Shown here in pieces: positions 16,246 to 24,989 of a stretch of DNA of 64,000 nucleotides (positions are counted from its first letter, which is position 1; the number at the start of each line of letters is the position of its first letter). The DNA is taken from NCBI RefSeq assembly GCF_002920635.1, contig NZ_PQSR01000004.1:104277-168276 (forward strand), in the 5' to 3' direction. This DNA comes from Streptomyces sp. Ru72 (lineage in GTDB: Bacteria > Actinomycetota > Actinomycetes > Streptomycetales > Streptomycetaceae). The notes under the pieces were generated by a model. The model was given only the letters and a program-made list of their open reading frames with translations. It ran no database searches and was not told the origin of the DNA. A program made the translations under genes and the position numbers.

Positions 16246-17037
16246 ATGACCGAAGGTGCAGGGGCGGGTGCCGCCGCCGTACGCGTACACGATCTCTGGA
16301 AGCGGTTCGGGGAACACGTCGCCGTCGCCGGGGTCGATCTCGAGTTGCCCGCCGGGCGGTTCATCGGGCTGGTCGGGCCCAACGGGGCCGGGAAGACCAC
16401 CACGCTGTCCATGGTCACCGGGCTGCTGCGGCCCGACCGCGGCACCGTCGAGGTCGTCGGACACGACGTGTGGCGCGACCCCGCCCAGGTGAAGGCCCGT
16501 ATCGGGGTGCTGCCCGAGGGGCTGCGGCTCTTCGAGCGGCTGTCCGGGCGCGAACTCCTCGCCTACACCGGCCGCTTGCGCGGACTGCCCGGCGACGAGG
16601 TCGACAAGCGGGCCACCCAGCTCCTCGACGTCCTCGATCTGGCCGGGGCCCAGCACAAGCTCGTCGTCGACTACTCCACCGGGATGCGCAAGAAGATCGG
16701 CCTCGCCGCCGCGCTGCTGCACAACCCCGAAGTCCTCTTCCTCGACGAGCCGTTCGAGGGCGTCGACCCGATCTCCGCGCAGACCATCCGCGGCGTCCTC
16801 GAGCGGTACACCGCCTCCGGCGCCACCGTCGTGTTCTCCTCCCACGTCATGGAGCTGGTCGAGTCGCTGTGCGACTGGGTGGCCGTCATGGCCGCGGGCC
16901 GCATCCGCGCGCACGGCCCGCTGGCCGACGTGCGCGGCGACGCGCCCACTTTGCAGCAGGCGTTCTTGGAACTGGTCGGCGCGCACGGCCGCACCGCCGG
17001 CGCCGACCTCGACTGGCTCGGCGGCGGCGCCCGATGA
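16246..17037 (+). CDS. ABC transporter ATP-binding protein (ABC-2 export type)
   Basis: 263 residues. Walker A GPNGAGKTTT, Q-loop region IGVLPEGLRLFERLSGRELL, signature YSTGMRKKIGLAAALLH (the usual Ser-Gly-Gly is replaced by Thr-Gly-Met, common in ABC-2 exporters), Walker B VLFLDEPFEGVDP and the switch His in VVFSSHVMELVE. It should power export by the overlapping membrane protein (ATGA overlap). TAGGGT at 16234-16239 ends 6 bases before the ATG, giving leaderless geometry. The cargo is unknown; relatives move drugs, lipids or peptides. Confidence 0.92.
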   Translation: MTEGAGAGAAAVRVHDLWKRFGEHVAVAGVDLELPAGRFIGLVGPNGAGKTTTLSMVTGLLRPDRGTVEVVGHDVWRDPAQVKARIGVLPEGLRLFERLSGRELLAYTGRLRGLPGDEVDKRATQLLDVLDLAGAQHKLVVDYSTGMRKKIGLAAALLHNPEVLFLDEPFEGVDPISAQTIRGVLERYTASGATVVFSSHVMELVESLCDWVAVMAAGRIRAHGPLADVRGDAPTLQQAFLELVGAHGRTAGADLDWLGGGAR

Positions 17038-18620
17038 CCGGCCTGACGACCGTCGTCGTACGGCTGAAGCTGTCCCTGCTGCGGAACGGGCTGCGGCGCT
17101 CGGCCGGTCGGCGCGCCGCTTACATCACCTCCCTCGTCCTGGTCCTGTTGTTCGCGGCCACCCAGTTGCTCGGCCTGGTCCTGCTGCGTGGCAACGCGCA
17201 CGCCGCCTCCGTCGCCGTGCTCGGCATCGAGGTCGTCGCGCTCGGCTGGGCGGTGATGCCGCTGTTCTTCCCCAGCGGCGACGAGACGCTCGACCCCACC
17301 CGCCTGGTGATGCTGCCGCTGCGCCCGGGGCCCCTCGTCCGGGCGCTGCTGGTGGCGTCCCTGGTCGGCATCGGGCCGCTGTTCACGTTCTGCATGGCCG
17401 TCGGCTCGGTGATCTCCGTGGCGCACGGGGCGGCGGCGTACAGCACCGCGGTCGTCGCCGTCGTGCTCACGCTGCTGGTCTGCGTCACCCTCGCGCGGGC
17501 CGTCGCCGCCGCCAACATCCGCCTGCTGACCAGCCGCAAGGGACGCGACCTCGCCGTACTGAGCGGGCTGGTCGTCGCCGTCGGCGCGCAGCTCGTCAAC
17601 TTCGGCGCCCGCGAGCTGGGTTCGGCCGGGCTGTCGCGGCTGGGGCCGGTGGGAGACGTCGTGCGCTGGGTCCCGCCCGCCTCCGCGATCGGCGCGGTGG
17701 ACTCCGTGAGCAAGGGCTCGTACGGCGTCGGGGCCGCCCAACTCGCGCTGAGCGCGGCCGCTTCGGCGGGCCTGCTGGCCGTGTGGTCGCGCAACCTCAC
17801 CAGGCTGATGACCGCACCGGACTCCTCCACGCTCCAGGCCGCCGAACCGGGGCCCCGGGAGCGGGCCGCCGGGGGCCTGTCCCGGCTGCTGCCCGCGGGC
17901 CGCACCGGCACGGTGGCCGAGCGCAGTCTGCGCTATGTGTGGCGCGACCCCAAGACGAAGGCGGCGTGGGTGACGTCGCTGGCCATCGGGCTGATCGTGC
18001 CCGTCTTCAACGCCCTCCAGGGCACCGGCTCCGTCTACTTCGCCTGCTTCGCGGCAGGCATGCTCGGCATCCAGATGTACAACCAGTTCGGGCAGGACAC
18101 CTCGGCGTTCTGGATGGTCGCCATGACGATCTCCTCCACCCGTGACGCCCACGCCGAACTGCGCGGCCGGGCGCTTGCCCTGCTGCTGATCACCCTGCCG
18201 TACACCGCCCTCGTCACCGTCGCCACCACCGCCCTGCTCGGCACCTGGGACAGGCTGCCGGAGGTGCTCGGACTGTCCCTCGCACTGCTCGGCGCGATGC
18301 TGGCCACCGGCGCCTGGTCCTCGGCCCGCTTCCCGTACTCGATACCGCAGGAGGGCTACAAGAACGTGGTTCCCGGGCAGGCGGGGCTCGCCTGGATCTC
18401 CATCCTCGGCGGCATGGTCTCCGCCGCTCTGCTCTCCGCGCCGGTGATCGCGGCGACGATCTGGCTCAACGTCAGCGCGAACGGCGACGACTGGGCCTGG
18501 CTGCTGCTGCCCGCGGGCGCCGCCTACGGCGCCCTGATCACCCTCCTCGGCCTCCGCCTCGCGGCCCCCCGCACGGCCCGCCGGCTGCCGGAGATCCTGG
18601 CGGCGGTCAGCAAGGGTTAG
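17034..18620 (+). CDS. ABC-2-type transporter permease
   Basis: 528 residues starting at the ATG that overlaps the ATPase stop. It has about 11-12 hydrophobic helices in two bundles (for example RRAAYITSLVLVLLFAATQL near 25, VVALGWAVMPLFFPSGDETL near 70, then helices near 105-160 and 300-520), with a soluble loop around 245-300. The conserved FPSGDETLDPTRL motif and the sequence near LAWISILGGMVSAALLSAPV resemble large streptomycete exporter permeases. It forms a two-gene operon with the ATPase. The substrate is not predictable. The intergenic stretch 18621-18775 probably holds the PAS gene promoter. Confidence 0.85.
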   Translation: MTGLTTVVVRLKLSLLRNGLRRSAGRRAAYITSLVLVLLFAATQLLGLVLLRGNAHAASVAVLGIEVVALGWAVMPLFFPSGDETLDPTRLVMLPLRPGPLVRALLVASLVGIGPLFTFCMAVGSVISVAHGAAAYSTAVVAVVLTLLVCVTLARAVAAANIRLLTSRKGRDLAVLSGLVVAVGAQLVNFGARELGSAGLSRLGPVGDVVRWVPPASAIGAVDSVSKGSYGVGAAQLALSAAASAGLLAVWSRNLTRLMTAPDSSTLQAAEPGPRERAAGGLSRLLPAGRTGTVAERSLRYVWRDPKTKAAWVTSLAIGLIVPVFNALQGTGSVYFACFAAGMLGIQMYNQFGQDTSAFWMVAMTISSTRDAHAELRGRALALLLITLPYTALVTVATTALLGTWDRLPEVLGLSLALLGAMLATGAWSSARFPYSIPQEGYKNVVPGQAGLAWISILGGMVSAALLSAPVIAATIWLNVSANGDDWAWLLLPAGAAYGALITLLGLRLAAPRTARRLPEILAAVSKG

Positions 18621-18775
18621 CTCCCGGGGCCGAGGGCACAGGAACCCGCGACGCAAGGAATTCCCCCAATCTTCTGTGAAGGAGATGTGGGCTGGGTCAC
18701 CGTCGAGTTGAATGTGGGCGAGAGAGCGGACGAGCGTGCCGTATGGGCGGACGCGCAGGCTGCAGGGGGGTTCGG

Positions 18776-20167
18776 GTGAGTGCTTCCCGGCGGAGGGGGA
18801 CCACGGACGAGCCGGTGCCGGACGAGCCGGAGCGGGACGGTTCGGATCTTCTCGCCGCGCTCCTCGACGGAATGGACGCGGCCTTGTGCGCCTTCGACGC
18901 GGACGGGGTCGTGACCCACTGGAACCGGGAGGCCGAGCGGATTCTCGGCTGGTCGGCGGGCGAGGCGGTGGGGCGGCGCGGCTTCGCCGGGTGGGCCGTG
19001 CGCAGCGCCGACGCGGCCGAGGTCGAGGCGTGGCTGATGTCCGCGATGCAGGCTCCCGGGCGCCAGGTGCACGAGTTCGCGCTGCTGACCAAGGACGGCG
19101 GGCGGGTGCTCGTACGGACCCAGTCCGCGGCCGTGCGGGGCCCCGACGGGAAACCCGCCGGGGTGTACTGCGCGTTCAGCGAGGTGCACACCCAGATCGA
19201 TCTGGAGCGGTCGATCGCGCTCAGCGAGGCCCTGTTCGAGGACGCGAGCTGGGGTGTCGTGCTGGTCGACGCGGACCTGCGGCCCGCCGTCGTCAACGCC
19301 CACGCGGCCCGGGCGCTCGGCATCGGGCGCACGGCCGTGCTGGGACGGCCCCTCGGGGACCTGCTCGCCCAGGGCGTCGAGGAGCTGGAGAGCGCGCTGA
19401 CCCATGTGCTCGCCGAGGGGGCGCCGCCGGCGCCCGCCGAGATCTGGGTGAGCGTGCGGACCGCGGACGGCGAGAAGCGGCGTTGCTGGCGGAGCGGGTT
19501 CCTGCGGCTGGCCTCGCCGCTGGCGGAGGAGCCGGTCCCGCTCGGGGTCGGATGGCTGTTCCAGGACGTCACCGAGACCAAGCAGAGCGAGCAGGAGGCG
19601 TCCCTGCTGCGCTTCCGCTCCAACCAGCTGCACCGAGCCGCGCGGGCGGCCGCCGAGTGCGAGGACCCCGGCGAGGCGGCCACGATCCATCTGGACTTCT
19701 CCCTCGCCGGATTCGCCGACCACGCCCTGATCGACCGGGTGGCGGGCGGCTGGGTGGCGGACGGGGCGGGGCGGGTACGGCTGGTGCGGGCCGTCGAGAC
19801 GCCGTCCGGTGCGCCCGGCCCGAGCGTGCTCACCGGGAAGGCGGGACTGCCGGTGCGGTACGACGACGGCCATCCCGCCCTGCAGTGCGTGGAGCGCTCT
19901 GGGAGCGTACGGGCCGACGCGGGCGCCGCGGACCCGGCGCAGGCACGCGCGTGGGCGCTGGCCCGGCAGTGGCCCGCGGACGCGGTGCACGCCCTGTGCG
20001 CGGTGCTGCGCAGCCGGGGGCGGACGCTGGGAGTGGTGACGTTTCTGCGGGGAGCCGGGCGCAGCCGGTTCGAGCGGGCGGACGCGGTGTACGCGGAGGA
20101 CGTGGCGGTACGGATCGCCGCGGCGCTGGACCTGTCCGACGTGGTGAAGGGGCGGGCCGCGAAGTAG
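18776..20167 (+). CDS. PAS-domain sensor protein with a C-terminal GAF-like domain
   Basis: 463 residues from GTG 18776 (GGGGGG ribosome-binding site). A first PAS domain (about 20-140: AALCAFDADGVVTHWNREAE, with a PAC-like FALLTKDGGRVLVRTQS) and a second (about 150-280: ASWGVVLVDADLRPAVVNAH) are followed by a GAF-like region (290-450) ending in AVYAEDVAVRIAAALDLSDV. In Streptomyces the PAS-GAF arrangement usually precedes a PP2C phosphatase or histidine kinase, but no output domain is present here. The protein may therefore signal through protein contacts. It is convergent with the SIS gene 14 bases away. Confidence 0.8.
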   Translation: MSASRRRGTTDEPVPDEPERDGSDLLAALLDGMDAALCAFDADGVVTHWNREAERILGWSAGEAVGRRGFAGWAVRSADAAEVEAWLMSAMQAPGRQVHEFALLTKDGGRVLVRTQSAAVRGPDGKPAGVYCAFSEVHTQIDLERSIALSEALFEDASWGVVLVDADLRPAVVNAHAARALGIGRTAVLGRPLGDLLAQGVEELESALTHVLAEGAPPAPAEIWVSVRTADGEKRRCWRSGFLRLASPLAEEPVPLGVGWLFQDVTETKQSEQEASLLRFRSNQLHRAARAAAECEDPGEAATIHLDFSLAGFADHALIDRVAGGWVADGAGRVRLVRAVETPSGAPGPSVLTGKAGLPVRYDDGHPALQCVERSGSVRADAGAADPAQARAWALARQWPADAVHALCAVLRSRGRTLGVVTFLRGAGRSRFERADAVYAEDVAVRIAAALDLSDVVKGRAAK

Positions 20168-20181
20168 GCCCTGGGGCGCGG

Positions 20182-20970
20182 CTACGCCTGGCGGTAGAAG
20201 ATCCGGTCGGCGTACTCCGCCAGTACCCGGGCGTTCCACTCATGGCCGCCGTCGACGTTCCCCGACCGCAGCAGGGGCGGTTCGATGCCGCGCTCCGCGA
20301 GGACCCCGGCCGCCGCCGCCATGACCGCCTGCAGCAGGGCCGTGGTGACGACGGTGGAGGCGGGTGCGAAGGGCGCCGGGATGGTGTCCAGGGTGAGCTC
20401 CGCGTCTCCCACCGCGATCTTCGAGTCCAGAACGAGGTCGCAGTGGTCCTTCAGGTACGTGCCCGAGGCGTGCCGGGACTTCGTCTCCCCCGCATACCCC
20501 ACCGAGGTCACACCGATGACCTTGATGCCGCGCGCGCGGGCGGTCATCGCCATCTCCACGGGCAGTTCGTTGCGGCCGGACAGGGAGATGATCACCAGGA
20601 GGTCGCCGGAGCGCAGGGGGCTGGTCTCGAGGACCGCGCTCGCCAGGCCGCCCACCCGCTCCAGCGCGGAGCCCAGCGTCGTCGGCATGACGTCCACGCC
20701 GACGACTCCCGGCACCGCGAGCAGGTTCATCAGGGCCAGACCGCCCGCGCGGTAGACCAGGTCCTGCGCGGCCAGCGAGGAGTGCCCGGCACCGAAGGCG
20801 AACAGCCGGCCGCCCGCGGCCACGGTGTCCGCGATCAGCGTGCCGGCCGCCGCGATGTCCTCCGCGTCCTCGTCCCGCACGCGCCGCAGCAGCCCGATCG
20901 CCGCGTCGAGGAACCGCTCCGCCGGCGTGCTCCCGCCCTGCGGCTCCCCACCGCTCGGCCCTGCGCTCAT
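20182..20970 (-). CDS. SIS-domain phosphosugar-binding protein
   Basis: 262 residues with one SIS domain: GGRLFAFGAGHSSLAAQDLV near the N-terminus, a central SGDLLVIISLSGRNELPVEM phosphate loop (S-L-S-G-R-N), then GIKVIGVTSVGYAGETKSRH and a conserved HEWNARVLAEYADRIFY tail. It belongs to the UPF0309-type sugar isomerase family. Relatives bind N-acetylmuramic or N-acetylglucosamine phosphates and act as isomerases or regulators; the substrate is not defined. It is transcribed divergently from dmdR1 across a 276-base region with no other feature recognised. Confidence 0.85.
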   Translation of the reverse strand: MSAGPSGGEPQGGSTPAERFLDAAIGLLRRVRDEDAEDIAAAGTLIADTVAAGGRLFAFGAGHSSLAAQDLVYRAGGLALMNLLAVPGVVGVDVMPTTLGSALERVGGLASAVLETSPLRSGDLLVIISLSGRNELPVEMAMTARARGIKVIGVTSVGYAGETKSRHASGTYLKDHCDLVLDSKIAVGDAELTLDTIPAPFAPASTVVTTALLQAVMAAAAGVLAERGIEPPLLRSGNVDGGHEWNARVLAEYADRIFYRQA

Positions 20971-21246
20971 CGGTGACGCCCCTTCGAAGTCGGCCCGTGT
21001 CGCGGATCACGTTGCGGTCTGGACCAGTGGGATGTCAATACGGCCCGCCCGGCGCCGGGGGTACGGCCGGCGGCCTCGGAGACCGGCGTCCTGGAAGCGC
21101 GCCGGGTCCCGTACCGACGCGCCCCATGACCCGTGGTCCACTCGCCGCGCCCCGGTTGTCAGTGGGATGAGTCAGAATTGAACCCAGGGCCAGCGCACAC
21201 GCCGGTGAGCAGTCGAGCCTCCGGCAGATCTCTTCGAGGGGCACGT

Positions 21247-21939
21247 ATGTCCGGACTGATCGACACCACGGAGATGTATCTCCGCACCATCCTCGAGCTC
21301 GAGGAGGAAGGCGTGGTCCCCATGCGCGCCCGTATCGCCGAGCGGCTCGACCAGAGCGGCCCGACCGTCAGCCAGACGGTGGCGCGAATGGAGCGCGACG
21401 GCCTGGTGTCGGTCGCCGCCGACCGACACCTGGAACTCACGGACGAGGGCCGCCGCCTGGCCACCCGCGTCATGCGCAAGCACCGGCTCGCCGAGTGCCT
21501 CCTGGTCGACGTGATCGGGCTGGAGTGGGAGCAGGTGCACGCCGAGGCGTGTCGCTGGGAGCACGTGATGAGCGAGGCGGTCGAGCGCCGCGTCCTGGAG
21601 CTGCTGCGCCACCCCACCGAGTCGCCGTACGGAAACCCGATCCCGGGTCTGGAGGAACTCGGCGAGAAGGAGATGGCGGACCCGTTCCTGGACGAGGGCA
21701 TGGTCTCGCTGGCCGACCTGGATCCGGGCACGGACGGCAAGACGGTCGTCGTACGCCGTATCGGCGAGCCCATCCAGACGGACGCGCAGCTGATGTACAC
21801 GCTGCGGCGGGCGGGCGTGCAGCCCGGCTCGGTGGTCAGCGTGACGGAGTCGGCGGGCGGTGTCCTGGTCGGCAGCGGCGGCGAGGCGGCGGAGCTGCAG
21901 GCGGACATCGCGTCCCACGTGTTCGTGGCCAAGCCCTGA
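21247..21939 (+). CDS. dmdR1: iron-dependent DtxR-family repressor (DmdR1-type)
   Basis: 230 residues from ATG 21247. The N-terminal winged HTH reads MSGLIDTTEMYLRTILELEE and QSGPTVSQTVARMERDGLV. The metal-binding/dimerisation domain follows with HRLAECLLVDVIGLEW, the Cys/His/Glu ligand segment EACRWEHVMSEAVE, and NPIPGLEEL. A C-terminal SH3-like domain (about 150-230) completes the DtxR layout. With Fe(II) it represses siderophore and iron-uptake genes. Sequence and size match S. coelicolor DmdR1. A long antisense frame spans the gene (see findings). A nested inverted repeat lies 108 bases downstream. Confidence 0.9.
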   Translation: MSGLIDTTEMYLRTILELEEEGVVPMRARIAERLDQSGPTVSQTVARMERDGLVSVAADRHLELTDEGRRLATRVMRKHRLAECLLVDVIGLEWEQVHAEACRWEHVMSEAVERRVLELLRHPTESPYGNPIPGLEELGEKEMADPFLDEGMVSLADLDPGTDGKTVVVRRIGEPIQTDAQLMYTLRRAGVQPGSVVSVTESAGGVLVGSGGEAAELQADIASHVFVAKP

Positions 21940-22047
21940 CACAGGCACCGAGGCCCGAATGACCTCTTGGCCCCTCTCCGTCCCGCTACGCCGCTCCTCA
22001 CTCCGCCGGTCCCTCACAACTCATGGGATTCCTGGGTCTGTTGTGAT

Positions 22048-22090
22048 GATTCCGCGATCGTACTGAAATCAAGATTCAGTGAGCGGAATC
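22048..22090. promoter_or_regulatory. nested inverted repeat downstream of dmdR1
   Basis: GATTCCGC (22048-22055) pairs perfectly with GCGGAATC (22083-22090), and inside it ACTGAA (22062-22067) with TTCAGT (22075-22080). The AT content is high for this genome. It may be a terminator-like hairpin or a double operator; no T tract follows. It does not resemble the iron-box consensus. Confidence 0.4.
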
Positions 22091-22417
22091 GCAGCGCTCC
22101 GACCGTTCGCATGCGAGGCTGTCGCATGAGGCATATGACCTGACGGCTCTTGGCCGGAGATGACAGCGATGTCACGGCCGGGAAGGGGAGGGAGGATGTG
22201 CCCCGAACGCGACCCCGGACACGGGGAGGGCCCCGGCACCCATCGGCGCCGGGGCCTGTCCTCCCCTGTTTCGACCCGGAGCCCCGAGCTCTCAGGGTCG
22301 CCCCCTCGGACCGGTTTTCCCCGAGCGGTCCGCCTCCCGCAGAAGATCTCCCCGCGCAGGCGGCGGCCAACCCTCGAGGGAGGTCACTCGAAGGTGGGGT
22401 GTTGCCGCCGAAAACGG

Positions 22418-22443
22418 CGCTTTCGAATAGCCATTCGATAGCG
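22418..22443. promoter_or_regulatory. 26-bp inverted repeat in the leader of the hydrolase gene
   Basis: CGCT-t-TCGAAT (22418-22428) and ATTCGA-t-AGCG (22433-22443) flank AGCC. The right end overlaps a possible -10 box (TAGCGT at 22439-22444). If that promoter is used, the hydrolase mRNA has a leader of about 210 bases. Apart from this site and the nested repeat, the 724-base gap 21940-22663 shows no convincing gene. Confidence 0.4.
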
Positions 22444-22663
22444 TGGGCGGTGACGATCTCGTCGGGCCGGGCGCTGCACCAGTGACGCGTCCGCCACACC
22501 ACGAGCACAGGCACCACCGCCCGGCGACACCCGCGCCGGCGGTGAGCGCCGACACCGGCAGAAGCAGCACGACAGCGGAAGTACGACCAGTACGACAAGC
22601 GCGCGGACCGACCGCCCGACGCGGAAGCGAGCGGTCCCGGCCGAGCAGGGGGGTGCCAGGACG

Positions 22664-23518
22664 ATGCGTCGCATCGACGTGACCGGAGCGGGCGGCGTAC
22701 GCCTCGCGGCATGGGAGTTCGCCGACCCGCCCAAGACCGGCGACGGCGAGCAGACGCCGGGCCTGCTGTTACTGCACGGGCTCATGGGCCGCGCCTCGCA
22801 CTGGGCGCCCACCGCCCGCCTGCTCGCCGAACGCCACCGCGCCGTCGCCCTCGACCAGCGCGGCCACGGCCAGAGCGACAAGCCGGCCGACGGCTACACC
22901 CGTGAGGCCTACATCGACGACGCCGAAGCCGCCCTCGAACAACTCGGCCTCGCCCCGGCCGTCCTCATCGGCCACGCCATGGGCGCCCTGACCGCCTGGC
23001 AGCTCGCCGCCAAACGGCCCGACCTGGTCCGCGCCGTGATCATCTGCGACATGCGGGCCTCCGCACTCGGCGCCGCCTCTCAGCGCGAATGGGAGAACTG
23101 GTTCAAGTCCTGGCCCCTCCCCTTCGCCACACTCGCCGACGTACGCAAGTGGTTCGGCGAGGACGACCCCTGGGTCGAGCGCCCGAACCCTGCCCGCGGC
23201 GAGTTCTACGTCGAGGTGATGACCGAGTCCCCGAACGGCTGGCGCCCCGTCTTCGAACCCGAGCACATGCTCAGGTCCCGCGAGACCTGGGTGTACGACG
23301 CGCACTGGGAGGAACTGGCCCAGGTGCGCTGCCCCACCCTGGTCGTGCGCGGCCTGGACGGCGAACTGGGCCGCGCGGAGGCCCAGGAGATGGTCCGCGT
23401 CCTGCCCCACGGCCAGTACGCGGAGGTCCCCGACGCCGACCACTTCCTCCACCACGCCCGGCCGGAGGCATGGCGAGCCGCGATCGAGCCGTTCCTGACC
23501 GCCGTGCTGTCTCCCTGA
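22664..23518 (+). CDS. alpha/beta-hydrolase-fold protein with a TTA codon and no nucleophile serine
   Basis: 284 residues. The fold is clear: oxyanion-side LLLLHGLMGRASHWAP, ALDQRGHGQSDKP, the nucleophile elbow, acid Asp232 (VVRGLDGELG) and His260 (DADHFLHH). The elbow reads VLIGHAMGAL, so residue 105 is Ala (GCC) where Ser is expected. The protein should lack classical esterase activity and may be a pseudoenzyme or ligand-binding protein. Leu36 is encoded by TTA (22769-22771), the codon read only by the bldA tRNA in Streptomyces, so expression is probably limited to late growth. I recall a TTA-containing hydrolase conserved at this locus (SCO4395); this needs checking. It is separated from neighbours by long leaders. 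Confidence 0.85.
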   Translation: MRRIDVTGAGGVRLAAWEFADPPKTGDGEQTPGLLLLHGLMGRASHWAPTARLLAERHRAVALDQRGHGQSDKPADGYTREAYIDDAEAALEQLGLAPAVLIGHAMGALTAWQLAAKRPDLVRAVIICDMRASALGAASQREWENWFKSWPLPFATLADVRKWFGEDDPWVERPNPARGEFYVEVMTESPNGWRPVFEPEHMLRSRETWVYDAHWEELAQVRCPTLVVRGLDGELGRAEAQEMVRVLPHGQYAEVPDADHFLHHARPEAWRAAIEPFLTAVLSP

Positions 23519-23728
23519 GCGCCGCGGGCCCTCTCCGGCCGCCTGGCCGGCATGACGATCACCGACTGTCCTCGCCGAGCCATTCAGGCGGCCGGCCGAG
23601 CACAGGCACCTCCCGTTCCTGGCGGGACCGGAGTGCGTGACGACGGCACACTGCCCGCCGTCACCGAGCAGCTGTCGGAGGCCCAGCCGTTCGTTCTGCG
23701 TCAGGTGACCCGCATCACACCCGACTCC

Positions 23729-23755
23729 TGTCAGCAATCGGGGCGCCGTCTCGTT
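23729..23755 (+). promoter_or_regulatory. candidate ECF41-type promoter for the oxidoreductase/sigma pair
   Basis: TGTCAGC (23729-23735), a 16-base spacer and CGTT (23752-23755) approximate the reported ECF41 motif TGTCACA-n16-CGTC, 34 bases before the oxidoreductase ATG. ECF41 factors commonly drive their own linked redox gene, so the position fits. Motif agreement is partial. Confidence 0.35.
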
Positions 23756-23788
23756 CAAGGGGCACGCGAACGAGACAGGAGCATCGCC

Positions 23789-24979
23789 ATGAAGCACCGC
23801 ATCGTCGTACTCGGCGCCGGATACGCCGGGGCCTTCGCCGCCGGAAACCTGGGCCGCCGGCTCTCTCCCGCCGACACCGAGATCACCGTCGTCAACGCCG
23901 CCCCCGACTTCGTCGAGCGGATGCGGCTCCACCAGCTCGCGGTCGGCCAGGACCTCACGTTCCGGGGGCTCGCCGACGTGTTCGCGGGCACCGGGGTGCG
24001 GCTGCGCCTGGCGCGCGTCACCGGCGTCGACCCCGAGCGCAGGACCGTCGCCCTGACCGGCGAGGACGGCGACGGCGAGCTCCCGTACGACACGCTTCTC
24101 CATGCGCTCGGCAGCTCCGTGGCCCACCACGGCGTGCCCGGCGTGGCCGAGTACGCCTTCGATGTGGCAGGCCGGTCCTCGGCGCTGCGGCTGCGCGAGC
24201 GCCTGGCCGATCTGGGCGAGGGCGGCACCGTGCTGGTCGTCGGTGAGGGGCTGACCGGCATCGAGACCGCCACCGAGTTCGCCGAGTCCCGGCCCGACCT
24301 GTCGGTCGCGCTCGCCGCCCGCGGCGAGCTGGGCGCCTGGCTCTCCCCGAAGGCCCGTCGTCACCTGCGCCGGGCCTTCGACCGGCTCGGCATCACCGTC
24401 CACGAGCACACCGGCATCGAAGCCGTCGAGCCGACACGGGCGATCGCCGCCGACGGCAGGTCCATCCCGGCCGACGTGACCGTCTGGTCGGCCGGGTTCG
24501 CCGTGCACCCCATCGCGGCCGCCAGCGGCCTCGAGGTCGCCGGGACCGGCCAGATCGTCGTCGACCGCACCATGCGCTCGGTCTCGCACCCGGACGTCTA
24601 CGCGGCCGGTGACTGCGTCTACGCGATCGGCGACAACGGCCGGCCGCTGCCGATGTCCTGCGCCTCCGCAGGCTTCACCACCATGCAGGCGACGGCCGCG
24701 ATCATCGCGCGCCTGACGGGCGGTGCGGTCCCGACGGTCGGGCTGAAGTACTACGGCAACCACATCAGCCTCGGGCGGCGGGACGCGATCTTCCAGATGG
24801 TCGACGGGGAGGCCCGGGCGAAGTCCTGGTACCTGGGCGGCCGGACCGCCGCGCGGCTCAAGGCGGGTGTGCTCCGGGGGGCCGGGTGGAGCATCGGCCA
24901 CCCGACCTACGGCATGCCGACGCGCCGGCGTCGCCTGGCCACCGCGCCCGACCGGGCCGGTGTGCGGGTCGCCGCATAG
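23789..24979 (+). CDS. FAD-dependent pyridine nucleotide-disulphide-type oxidoreductase (NDH-2-like)
   Basis: 396 residues from ATG 23789 (AGGAG, 7-base spacing). FAD-binding GAGYAGAFAAGNLGRR at the N-terminus, a second nucleotide-binding loop (VLVVGEGLTGIETATEFAES) near 150, and the late FAD-contact segment DVYAAGDCVYAIG near 275 define the family. The protein resembles type II NADH dehydrogenases and should oxidise NAD(P)H with a quinone or other acceptor. No membrane helix is obvious. It lies 10 bases ahead of the ECF41 sigma gene, a pairing known for that sigma group. Confidence 0.88.
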   Translation: MKHRIVVLGAGYAGAFAAGNLGRRLSPADTEITVVNAAPDFVERMRLHQLAVGQDLTFRGLADVFAGTGVRLRLARVTGVDPERRTVALTGEDGDGELPYDTLLHALGSSVAHHGVPGVAEYAFDVAGRSSALRLRERLADLGEGGTVLVVGEGLTGIETATEFAESRPDLSVALAARGELGAWLSPKARRHLRRAFDRLGITVHEHTGIEAVEPTRAIAADGRSIPADVTVWSAGFAVHPIAAASGLEVAGTGQIVVDRTMRSVSHPDVYAAGDCVYAIGDNGRPLPMSCASAGFTTMQATAAIIARLTGGAVPTVGLKYYGNHISLGRRDAIFQMVDGEARAKSWYLGGRTAARLKAGVLRGAGWSIGHPTYGMPTRRRRLATAPDRAGVRVAA

Positions 24980-24989
24980 GCTCCTCCGC

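Noticed and set aside
22443..22682. 79-codon plus-strand frame before the TTA hydrolase
   Set aside because: Third positions are poor in G/C for this genome and no homology is recognisable; it overlaps the hydrolase start.
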